NCBI GenBank assembly: GCA_002484335.1
Contig: DLJQ01000025.1
Location: 1-64,000, forward strand
DNA: 64,000 nt
Reading direction: 5' to 3'
Origin: Flavobacteriales bacterium UBA7612
GTDB lineage: Bacteria > Bacteroidota > Bacteroidia > Flavobacteriales > Weeksellaceae
The translations under genes and the position numbers were made by a program. Positions 43,201 to 49,760 of this stretch are shown here, in pieces (within the stretch, counting starts at the first letter, position 1; each line of letters begins with the position of its first letter). The notes beneath the pieces are model-generated. The model did not search any database and was not told the DNA's origin. It saw nothing but the letters and a program-made list of their open reading frames with translations.

Positions 43201-45098
43201 CAACAGCTCAGTTATTTTGGCATTCTATTACCGAAAATGAGCAAAAGAAAATAGAAGGTATGCTAGTTTCTACATCTGTTATTCTGAAAAAATTCCCTCA
43301 TTCCAATCAATTTGATAATGTAATTTCCTATATTAAAGAATTATATAACAATTGGCAAACAGATTGGAATAAAGAACATATAAAAAGTGAAAATATAGCG
43401 AATTATATTTTCAAAACATTTACTCAGTACAATGCTTTTTCTATGAATAAAAAGGCAGAAGATTTTAAAAAAAGTTTCCTTGCTGATGTAAATAAAAGTC
43501 AGTTTGCAAAAGATTTTGATGCCTTAATTGAGGATGAATTATTCTCATGGACAGAAAAATTCTATTTGATAGAAAATTGGGTTGTTGCTTATTTGGATGA
43601 AAACAATATTGAAAAATCAATAACCAAAGAAGTAGTTGCTGAGATTATTTTATTAGTATTGTTTAAAAAAGATAAGTACCATTTTATTACTTGTGATTCA
43701 AATTTTACGATTGAAAATTTAAAAGGAAATCATCATGTTATAAAAGATGGTATTTATCATCAAACTTTTCACCAATTTATTGAGAGATTAGATTTATTTA
43801 CACTGTACGATGTTCCTAATTTTAAAAATTTTCAGTCTATAAAAGAACAATTGGTTAAAAATTATGAAAGAGAACTAAAAATAAATGAATTAGAACCGAA
43901 AGTACTTTCCTCATTTGTTCGTAATAAATTAATTAACGATGTTTATTTCCCACTTATAGGAAATAACTTAGCAAAACAATTAGGTACAGCAGGCGACACA
44001 AAGCGTACAGCCAGAATGGGAATGTTGTTGCTAATTTCTCCTCCTGGTTATGGTAAAACTACCTTGATGGAATATTTGGCAAAAACAATGGGCTTACATT
44101 TTGTAAAAGTAAATGGACCAACAATAGGACATTCTATTACATCGATAGACCCTTTTGAGGCTAAAACTTCTGGAGAAAGAGAGGAATTGAAAAAGATAAA
44201 CCTATCTTTTGAAATGGCTGATAATGTTATGCTTTACTTGGACGATATACAACATCTTAGTGCAGAATTTTTACAGAAATTTATTTCTTTGGCAGATGGT
44301 CAACGAAAAATTGATGGAATTTTTGACGGAGAAAGTAAAACATACGATTTACGTGGAAAACGTTTTTGTATTGTAATGGCCGGAAATCCATATACAGAAA
44401 GTGGTTCCAAATTTCAGATTCCAGATATGCTTTCCAATCGTGCCGATGTCTATAATTTAGGAGATGTGATTGGTGATACAGCAGATTTATTTAATTTGAG
44501 TTTAATTGAAAATGCTACTGGAGACAATATTTACTTAGATGCTATAGCATCAAAAAGTAGAGACGATTTTTATAATATTTTAAATAATGTTGTTCATAAT
44601 ATCGAACAAATTCCTGATTTGGAAGGGAATTATCTGAAACAGGAAATAGATGATTTTATAGCTGTTTTAAAACATACTATAAAAATAAGAGATATTGTAA
44701 TTAAGGTTAATCAGAATTATATACAAAGTGCAGCAATGCAAGATGATTATAGAACCGAACCTCCTTTTAAATTACAAGGTTCTTATAGAAATATGTCGAA
44801 ATTAATTTCTAGAGTTGTACCAATGATGAATACCAACGAGATAGATGAAGTTATCTTGACTCATTACGAAAGTGAATCTCAGACTTTGACTGCCGACACA
44901 GAATCAAATCTATTAAAATTAAAAGAAATTGCCGGTTTATTGACCAACGATGAAAAACAACGATTACTATTTATTAGAGAATCTTTTGTAAAAAACAATA
45001 AACATGGAGGTCTTAATAAAGATGATAAAGTAATGGCTCAGTTAATTGAATTCAACGAAAATTTGGAAGGAATTATAAAAGCTATTAGGAAGAATTAA
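40260..45098 (+). CDS. Giant DUF3686/AAA+ ATPase (often annotated DNA repair ATPase)
   Basis: This encodes 1612 residues. The N-terminal DUF3686 region (about 20-460) is beta-rich with repeated aromatic strands. Coiled coils span about 430-830. The C-terminal AAA+ module has Walker A SPPGYGKTT (Lys1266, Thr1267), Walker B YLDD (Asp1328, Asp1329), sensor Asn1376 in AGNPY, and a probable arginine finger Arg1394 in SNRAD. The DNA repair label in databases is an annotation habit; nothing here shows DNA binding. Next to PspA and flotillin, a membrane-associated remodelling or chaperone ATPase is more likely. A good terminator follows the gene. Confidence 0.85.
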   Translation: MQENKETKTNETLDSGAYEIIRKRLLSQKEVLSHKVSQLNNARKEVFNSTNFELKANQRITTENACVARGIIAFDTLCIFGYNVHFGLRTSTQLSDVFSIYLFEDNQFILQNLELIDDENFISDFQNLYKYYRDSIFSRFRKTENYLYMIFQTSKNAQDLKAFKWLIKDGKLIYQDDRSIHEVKDNPQFDFEWQKTTLEDRRLGKFPHISILDKVFIEATGGDITFKIEDNTDSGKGIYTEKVVNADQQLDDAEYYFADLGNLIAIKIKPFQEDFRAFIYNVRTKEVVNIPALLDAAISLPDNQGLIFSNGYYLQNGTYHIFDNKLDDVKFLRQLTSPNGEDFMYFFTHEETNTCILLSYNIIQQNVETPIVCNGFTIFKDGSLIYFRTEEEATRHHQVQIWDTPYVEVLIENQEKLNDPLYKIGNKDIVKAMAEAQEVVLLINKEDSYEGLYEDIVKKANNIIDSYFWINSSDTFNLAEPLEQIKQVANTAIDEFAKVQVQKKFAEESIAKVEERIEEFFFRVNTTTYDQLDLLVEHLALARKFQGEVIELKSIRYIDLNRVQNEEEQLSEVNKNLSEKTIEFLLLDEALVPYEEKVNEQKEAVATIQKVVEAKEIEEACSKIASELELLIDILNSLKIDDATQTTRIIEKISLIFASLNEVRAQLTRQTNALKSKESVAEFSAQMTLLEQSVVNFLELSTTVEKTDEYSTKIIVQLEELESKFSDFDEFILKIADKRDEIIKAFNAKREQLVEQINKRSNSLEQIGLRVLKNIENKATTFATREDVNVFYSSDLMIDKVRQLIHELKELNDVSKAENLENLLKKSQEDTLRILRDKTELFIDGKNIIALGKNKFSVNQQQLSLTLLNRNNELFFHLTGTSFYQKVKNEEIYHFQSIWNQELISENQSVYRAEYLAYQAFMARNTNGFIAESWINQVIEQNYTEGYIKGVHNFDALQIFNCLNELSNHLDLLQFDVKTRTTAQLFWHSITENEQKKIEGMLVSTSVILKKFPHSNQFDNVISYIKELYNNWQTDWNKEHIKSENIANYIFKTFTQYNAFSMNKKAEDFKKSFLADVNKSQFAKDFDALIEDELFSWTEKFYLIENWVVAYLDENNIEKSITKEVVAEIILLVLFKKDKYHFITCDSNFTIENLKGNHHVIKDGIYHQTFHQFIERLDLFTLYDVPNFKNFQSIKEQLVKNYERELKINELEPKVLSSFVRNKLINDVYFPLIGNNLAKQLGTAGDTKRTARMGMLLLISPPGYGKTTLMEYLAKTMGLHFVKVNGPTIGHSITSIDPFEAKTSGEREELKKINLSFEMADNVMLYLDDIQHLSAEFLQKFISLADGQRKIDGIFDGESKTYDLRGKRFCIVMAGNPYTESGSKFQIPDMLSNRADVYNLGDVIGDTADLFNLSLIENATGDNIYLDAIASKSRDDFYNILNNVVHNIEQIPDLEGNYLKQEIDDFIAVLKHTIKIRDIVIKVNQNYIQSAAMQDDYRTEPPFKLQGSYRNMSKLISRVVPMMNTNEIDEVILTHYESESQTLTADTESNLLKLKEIAGLLTNDEKQRLLFIRESFVKNNKHGGLNKDDKVMAQLIEFNENLEGIIKAIRKN

Positions 45099-45105
45099 AA
45101 GAATT

Positions 45106-45134
45106 AGGCTCACCATTTTGGTGAGTCTTTTTTT
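45106..45134 (+). terminator. Terminator of the PspA-flotillin-ATPase operon
   Basis: AGGCTCACC (45106-45114) pairs with GGTGAGTCT (45120-45128, one G-T pair) over a 5-base loop, followed by seven T. Confidence 0.85.
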
Positions 45135-45161
45135 ATTAAAATTAAAATAATAAAGTTGTTT

Positions 45162-45196
45162 AAACTTTATAATAAACTCCACTACAACTATAGTGA
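45162..45196. repeat. Duplicated 3' tail, copy 1
   Basis: AAACTTTATAATAAAC, then T, then CCACTA (45162-45184), is followed by a hairpin with TAGTG at 45191-45195. The same sequence, with one difference, recurs at 45856-45893. Each copy follows a minus-strand reading frame. Confidence 0.6.
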
Positions 45197-45204
45197 ATTT
45201 ATTA

Positions 45205-45708
45205 TTATATTCTAATTATATCAGATTTATTAAAATTATATTTTTTATCAAGAGAAATAATCACTTGATCAATCTCTATAATGAAGTTTTTATATTTCCT
45301 ATATTTAAAATAATCTAAAGGATTTTGTTCATTATCTTTTTGTAAATAAAAATGTTGAACAGTGCCATTTTCAAAATAAATATAATAATCTATTTCTGTC
45401 GTAGGCATATTTAAATATGTATTTTTATTTACAACAATTTCAATATTTTTGGATTTTTCATTTATATTATTATCATAATATAAATCAGTAAGTTTCATGA
45501 TGTTTTTTTCACTTATTTTAAAATAATTGTTAGAAATATTATCATAATTTTCAACAATTAATTTACCTTCTATTAAGTAATAAGAATAAATACCTTTATT
45601 ATAAATAACGACTATTTCTTTTATAGATGTATTCTGTTGATTTTTATTATCTATTTTTGAAGAACAAGAAAAAAGAATGATAAAAGATATAAAGAATAAT
45701 ATTTTCAT
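45205..45708 (-). CDS. Small lipoprotein of unknown function
   Basis: This encodes 167 residues with a lipoprotein signal (MKILFFISFIILFSC; lipobox FSC). The mature part has alternating strands and helices, including VVIYNKGIYSYYLIEGKL and TEIDYYIYFENGTVQHFYL. No family is recognised. It is convergent with the ATPase operon and not obviously linked to it. The sequence is more AT-rich than neighbouring housekeeping genes and has the look of an accessory gene. Confidence 0.6.
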   Translation of the reverse strand: MKILFFISFIILFSCSSKIDNKNQQNTSIKEIVVIYNKGIYSYYLIEGKLIVENYDNISNNYFKISEKNIMKLTDLYYDNNINEKSKNIEIVVNKNTYLNMPTTEIDYYIYFENGTVQHFYLQKDNEQNPLDYFKYRKYKNFIIEIDQVIISLDKKYNFNKSDIIRI

Positions 45709-45855
45709 AAGATTATCAAATGTTTATAAATTTAGTAAGATTTTTCAAGAATATTATTTAGGATAAGGTTTTATAAATTTATTAAAAAATCAGGCTTCTT
45801 GTTTTAAGCCATATCACATTACTTGGTAAAAAATTTCCACTAGTAATAGTTGCAG

Positions 45856-45893
45856 AAACTTTATAATAAACCCCACTATATAAGATTATAGTG
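45856..45893. repeat. Duplicated 3' tail, copy 2
   Basis: AAACTTTATAATAAACCCCACTA (45856-45878) continues into a perfect 7-bp hairpin, CACTATA (45874-45880) with TATAGTG (45887-45893). It is a near-copy of 45162-45196. Nothing else is recognised in the gene-free stretch 45709-45912. Confidence 0.6.
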
Positions 45894-45912
45894 AGATTTA
45901 GTTTTTCATTAA

Positions 45913-46245
45913 TTAAATATAATAAATTCTACCATCTTCAATGAATTTTTGAAGCGTTCCTATTTTTACAAATGCTTCTATTTCTTGTTTTAAATTTTCC
46001 TCTTCAATATAAATATTGAAATAAATTTTAATAAATGTATATAGTTTTCATATTGAAAATTCAAATTTAAAATCCTTTCCATAATTTACAATGTCGTAAT
46101 CACAAATTATATTATTTTGAATAATTTCACATCCTCCTCCATGAAAATGATATTTAATTTTAATATCATCATATATTTTCTTTATTAAAGTTAAATCAAA
46201 AATATGTTCATTTTCAAAATCATCAATTAAATTTACAATCATCAA
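45913..46245 (-). pseudogene. Reading frame interrupted by a single TGA
   Basis: A 65-codon frame from the ATG at 46245 ends at TGA (46048-46050). The same frame then stays open for another 44 codons to TAA at 45913-45915. The continuation is protein-like (NLKQEIEAFVKIGTLQKF, then IEDGRIYY). The simplest reading is a gene of about 110 codons with a nonsense mutation. A functional 65-residue protein remains possible. The family is unknown; the first part has a His-Gly-rich turn (YHFHGGGCE). Confidence 0.5.
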
Positions 46246-46325
46246 ATATATCTATATTAATTTCTCAATTTTATCGTTATTAATCAAACAATATCGAAGT
46301 GTTTACAGTTTAAAATAGAAATTTT

Positions 46326-47720
46326 ATGACAAAATATAGGACTATAGGATTCCTTGTTATTCTTTATTTTATTATTATAAATAGCGTCCCATTTCTTCTT
46401 CCTCATGGAGGAATTGGAGGAGATTTTCCACTTTATATAAAAATAGCAAAAGATTTACCAGAAATTAATAATAACCTATTTCCTATTGGTTTTCCATTTT
46501 TCTTAAGAATTTTTGAAACACTAACATCAGAATATTTTTATAGTTCTCTTCTTTTAAAAAGTACTTGTTTTATTTTTATTATATTTTTTTCCTACAAAAA
46601 GAAGTTCTATTTCATAGAAACTGTATTTGTAATGATGATAAAATCTTCTATTTGGGTTTTTATTCATCAAGGTTCTGAGTATATTACATTACCTTTTTTG
46701 TATTTGTACATTTATGTTTTGCATCAATATTTCAATGGAGCTTTAAAACCTAATAAATTTCTGATATATAGTACTATTTTAGGGTTTATTTTATGTACTA
46801 TTCGTTATGCTAATGTCTTTATATTTATAAGTATATTACCTTTTATAATTTATTATTGGAAAAAATTTAATACTTATAGAAAAACATTATTTACATCAAC
46901 CGTATTAATTGGTATTTCTTTTTTTCTTTATTTACTATACAATTACGTAATTATAGGTTCTTTAGCAGGAGAAAATAACCGAGTAAATGATGAATTGGAT
47001 ACATTTTGGTTTGATACGTATGTTGATTTTATTGGTATTATTAACTTATCGAATCCATTTTTCTATTTAAAAACATTCGAATATTCATCTACTATAAAAT
47101 TGATTATATCTCTTCTATTTATTTTCGTCGATTTAATTTTATGGAGATATTGTTGGAAAGTAATAAAAAACAAACAAAATGTATTTGTAACATTCTTACT
47201 ATTTATTGCAATTGTAAATGCACTATTTACTTTTTTTGCAGCAATGTTTCAAGGAATAGAACCTCTTGGAATAAGATTATTATTTAGTTCATCTTATTTA
47301 TTTTGGTTCGCTTTAGTTATTTTAATTAGAGAGAATAAGCTTTTATCTGATAAATTATTAGTTACATTCTGTTTGTTTAGCTTAATTTTTAATGTATTAA
47401 TAATTGTAAAAAATCCGATAAATTTTATCGCCTATAAAAATAATATTGAAGAATTTATTGACCATAAAAAAATAAAGCCTCTTTATTATTTTGATGATGA
47501 TAAAAAAGTTGAAGAAACAATCTATAAAATACCTTTTACGTCAAAAACATTTCAATATATACATGAAAACAGACAACCAGATTTTATATACCAAGCTATT
47601 TTGAATAGTATTAATCCTTCGATTATTTATTTAAGGGATAATCCAAAAAATATCAATTCTCAAAATATTATATATAGTTCTCAACTCAACGAATATATTG
47701 AACATAAAAAATCCCATTAG
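46326..47720 (+). CDS. Multi-pass GT-C-like membrane protein
   Basis: This encodes 464 residues with about 10-11 hydrophobic helices. The first extracytoplasmic loop GGIGGDFPLYIKIAKDLPEINNNLFPIGFPFFLRI has the acidic residue and the D-x-x-x-Y-x-x-x-A pattern of GT-C (PMT/GT39-like) glycosyltransferases. A soluble tail lies at about 370-464. This is a fold-level similarity, so glycosyltransferase activity with a polyprenyl donor is inferred. It is monocistronic and shares a terminator with aroA. Confidence 0.6.
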   Translation: MTKYRTIGFLVILYFIIINSVPFLLPHGGIGGDFPLYIKIAKDLPEINNNLFPIGFPFFLRIFETLTSEYFYSSLLLKSTCFIFIIFFSYKKKFYFIETVFVMMIKSSIWVFIHQGSEYITLPFLYLYIYVLHQYFNGALKPNKFLIYSTILGFILCTIRYANVFIFISILPFIIYYWKKFNTYRKTLFTSTVLIGISFFLYLLYNYVIIGSLAGENNRVNDELDTFWFDTYVDFIGIINLSNPFFYLKTFEYSSTIKLIISLLFIFVDLILWRYCWKVIKNKQNVFVTFLLFIAIVNALFTFFAAMFQGIEPLGIRLLFSSSYLFWFALVILIRENKLLSDKLLVTFCLFSLIFNVLIIVKNPINFIAYKNNIEEFIDHKKIKPLYYFDDDKKVEETIYKIPFTSKTFQYIHENRQPDFIYQAILNSINPSIIYLRDNPKNINSQNIIYSSQLNEYIEHKKSH

Positions 47721-47740
47721 TTAAGAATAATGGGATTTTT
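47707..47740. terminator. Bidirectional terminator between the GT-C-like gene and aroA
   Basis: AAAAATCCCATTA (47707-47719) pairs perfectly with TAATGGGATTTTT (47728-47740). The left arm contains the end of the GT-C-like gene. Confidence 0.87.
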
Positions 47741-47747
47741 TTATGAT

Positions 47748-48977
47748 TTATATAGATTTAATTGTAAAACCTAATGTTTTCCAATCTTCCCAAAAAGTTG
47801 GGTACGATTTTTCAACAACCATTTCATTATTTATTCTAATAGGATAAATTTGTGCCAATGGTGCCATACACATTGCCATACGATGATCGTTGTAGGTTTC
47901 TAATGTAGGAATTTCCTTGTACTCGTTATATCCATCAATAGACAAAGAATCATCTGTAATTGTAATGATTGCACCAAATTTCTCTAATTCATTCTTTAGA
48001 GCAACTAAACGATCAGTTTCTTTAATCTTTAATGTTTCCAAGCCTGTTAAAACACATTTTACTTTTAGTCCAACACATGTTGCAGCAATAGTTTGTGCAA
48101 TATCAGGAGTGTTAATAAGATTTAATTGTATCGTATCTTTTAAAACAAATTCTTTGTTATTCTTTAAAGTTAATATTCCATTATTAAATACAGAACTTAC
48201 CCCAAAATTATCAGCATAAATACGTTGTAAAGCTGAATCTCCTTGTAAAGAATTTTCAAAATACGTAGAAATTTCAATCGCAGAATTTTCAGACAAAGCA
48301 ATCAAACTATAATAATAAGAAGCCGAACTCCAATCAGACTCAACTTGTAATTCTTGATGGTTAATTGTTGCTGCAAAAGGAACAGAAATTTTATTTCCTT
48401 CAAAAATAGCTTCTATCCCAACTTTATTCAATAATTCAATAGTCATTTGTATATAAGGAACAGAAATTATTTTCCCATCTAAATTTATTGTCAAACCATT
48501 TTCCATTTTAGTTCCAATCAAGCATAAAGCTGTAATATATTGAGAACTGATATTTGATGGAATTGTAATCGTATTTTTACTTAATTTCGCCCCCTTAATA
48601 GTTAATGGAGGATAACCTTCATTTTCTTGATAAGAAATTTTTGCTCCCAATTCATTCAACGCATCCACTAAAACTTTAATAGGTCGCTGTTTCATACGTG
48701 CAGAACCAGTCAATGTAACCGTTCTATTTTCCTGTATAGAAAAATAGGCTGTAAGAAATCGCATTGCAGTACCAGCATGATGTATATCTATCAACTCTGT
48801 TGTATTAGCAAGTGCTTTTTGCATTAACTGAGAATCTTCAGAATTCGAAATATTTTCCAATGTCAATGCATTATCAAACAATTTGTTTAAAAGCAACAAA
48901 CGATTACTTTCACTTTTAGATCCTGTAATAGCTAATTTATTATTTATAGGTGATTGTAAAGCTGAAATTTCAATCAT
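47748..48977 (-). CDS. aroA: 3-phosphoshikimate 1-carboxyvinyltransferase (EPSP synthase)
   Basis: It transfers enolpyruvyl from PEP to shikimate 3-phosphate in the aromatic pathway. It is 409 residues, slightly shorter than E. coli AroA. Key motifs are GSKSESNRLLLL (catalytic Lys), AGTAMRFLTAYF, TGSARMKQRP (the shikimate/PEP Arg), ETDRLVALKNEL and NDHRMAMCMAPLA. The typical Gly-96-like NAGTA loop is present as HAGTA. It lies five bases downstream of the MazG-type gene, so the two are co-transcribed. Confidence 0.95.
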   Translation of the reverse strand: MIEISALQSPINNKLAITGSKSESNRLLLLNKLFDNALTLENISNSEDSQLMQKALANTTELIDIHHAGTAMRFLTAYFSIQENRTVTLTGSARMKQRPIKVLVDALNELGAKISYQENEGYPPLTIKGAKLSKNTITIPSNISSQYITALCLIGTKMENGLTINLDGKIISVPYIQMTIELLNKVGIEAIFEGNKISVPFAATINHQELQVESDWSSASYYYSLIALSENSAIEISTYFENSLQGDSALQRIYADNFGVSSVFNNGILTLKNNKEFVLKDTIQLNLINTPDIAQTIAATCVGLKVKCVLTGLETLKIKETDRLVALKNELEKFGAIITITDDSLSIDGYNEYKEIPTLETYNDHRMAMCMAPLAQIYPIRINNEMVVEKSYPTFWEDWKTLGFTIKSI

Positions 48978-48982
48978 GTATT

Positions 48983-49309
48983 TTATTTTAATTTATCATT
49001 ATTTTGATGACGATTGTGGTCGCGTTTTGTTTTGTAATCTAACTTTTTATAGAAAGCAGACTCCAAATCAACTCCAGTTTGGTTAGCAAGACAAAGTGCT
49101 ACAAAAATCACATCAGCTAATTCCTCCCCTAAATCTTTATTTTTATCTGATTCTTTTTCTGATTGTTCACCATAACGACGAGCAATAATACGAGCAACTT
49201 CACCAACTTCTTCAGTCAATTGTGCCATATTTGTCAATTCATTAAAGTAACGAACACCATGTTCTTTTATCCAATTGTCAACATCTAATTGTGCTTGTTT
49301 AAGGCTCAT
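48983..49309 (-). CDS. MazG-like nucleotide pyrophosphohydrolase
   Basis: This encodes 108 residues. The all-alpha NTP-pyrophosphohydrolase core has QLTEEVGEVARIIARR (ExxE...R pattern) and DLGEELADVIFVALCLA (ExxD), which together bind the Mg ions that hydrolyse the NTP alpha-beta bond. Single-domain MazG proteins clean damaged or abnormal nucleotides. It is the first gene of a short operon with aroA. A structured repeat lies about 90 bases upstream. Confidence 0.87.
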   Translation of the reverse strand: MSLKQAQLDVDNWIKEHGVRYFNELTNMAQLTEEVGEVARIIARRYGEQSEKESDKNKDLGEELADVIFVALCLANQTGVDLESAFYKKLDYKTKRDHNRHQNNDKLK

Positions 49310-49397
49310 TTTTCAAGTATTATAATATAATTAATTGTAAAAGTACAAATAAATGAATTTAATTGATGTTGTATTTCCTCTTAAACTTTACTTAGAT

Positions 49398-49505
49398 ATT
49401 ATTTGGGGCGTTCCCTTCGGTCGGGCCATTTGCTCTATCTTTTTACTAAAAATTTTGACGGTGTTCAATTTTAAGTAAAAAGGATGCCGCTGCTGTCCCT
49501 AACGC
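49398..49505 (-). repeat. Structured dispersed repeat, copy D (inverted)
   Basis: On the minus strand the outer stem is GCGTT (49505-49501) with AACGC (49412-49408). The inner stem TTTTTACTTAAAATT (49481-49467) pairs with AATTTTTAGTAAAAA (49454-49440) with one mismatch. The shared right end is GCCCCAAATA. The outer pair differs from copies A-C, yet remains complementary. Confidence 0.72.
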
Positions 49506-49568
49506 AAGTTGTTGTTTAATGATAATATATTGTTGAGAATAAAATAATATAAATAAATCAAAAAAATA

Positions 49569-49599
49569 TTTGTTTTATTAGAAAATCATTGTAATTTAG
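49569..49599 (+). promoter_or_regulatory. Promoter of the thr operon
   Basis: TTTG at 49569-49572 and TAATTTAG at 49592-49599 are separated by 19 bases. This matches the Bacteroidota TTTG-N19-TAnnTTTG promoter except for one base in the -7. Transcription would start near 49605, just before the leader peptide. Confidence 0.6.
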
Positions 49600-49608
49600 T
49601 GTCAAATA

Positions 49609-49668
49609 ATGAAAAGAAATAGTTTAAATACAATTATTATTACGATTACCTTTAGTGAAAACACTTAG
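49609..49668 (+). CDS. thrL: Threonine-operon leader peptide (thrL-like)
   Basis: This is a 19-codon frame, MKRNSLNTIIITITFSENT, ending in TAG at 49666-49668. Codons 8-14 are Thr-Ile-Ile-Ile-Thr-Ile-Thr, and Thr is also the last residue. Thr and Ile codons are the control codons expected ahead of thrABC, as in the enterobacterial ThrL. The peptide starts a few bases after the predicted transcription start and sits upstream of a strong terminator that precedes thrA. The arrangement is that of a transcription attenuator. It was identified from sequence alone. Confidence 0.75.
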   Translation: MKRNSLNTIIITITFSENT

Positions 49669-49671
49669 GGG

Positions 49672-49739
49672 GATCTTTTATGTATTTTAAACAAAATCGT
49701 ATTATGAAAAGCATCTTCTCTTAAAAAGAAGATGCTTTT
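49672..49739 (+). terminator. thr attenuator: terminator with competing antiterminator pairing
   Basis: AAAAGCATCTTCT (49707-49719) pairs perfectly with AGAAGATGCTTTT (49727-49739) and is followed by T's, 20 bases before thrA. Upstream GATCTTTT (49672-49679) can instead pair with AAAAGCATC (49707-49715), with one bulged C, and would block the terminator. A ribosome finishing at the leader stop (49666-49668) would cover 49672-49679, whereas one stalled in the Thr/Ile run would leave it free. Confidence 0.7.
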
Positions 49740-49760
49740 TTTATGTTTAAAAATTAATTT

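Noticed and set aside
49680..49724. 14-codon frame overlapping the thr terminator
   Set aside because: It has two Ile but no Thr codons, and it overlaps the hairpin itself. The upstream 19-codon frame has the right control codons and position.
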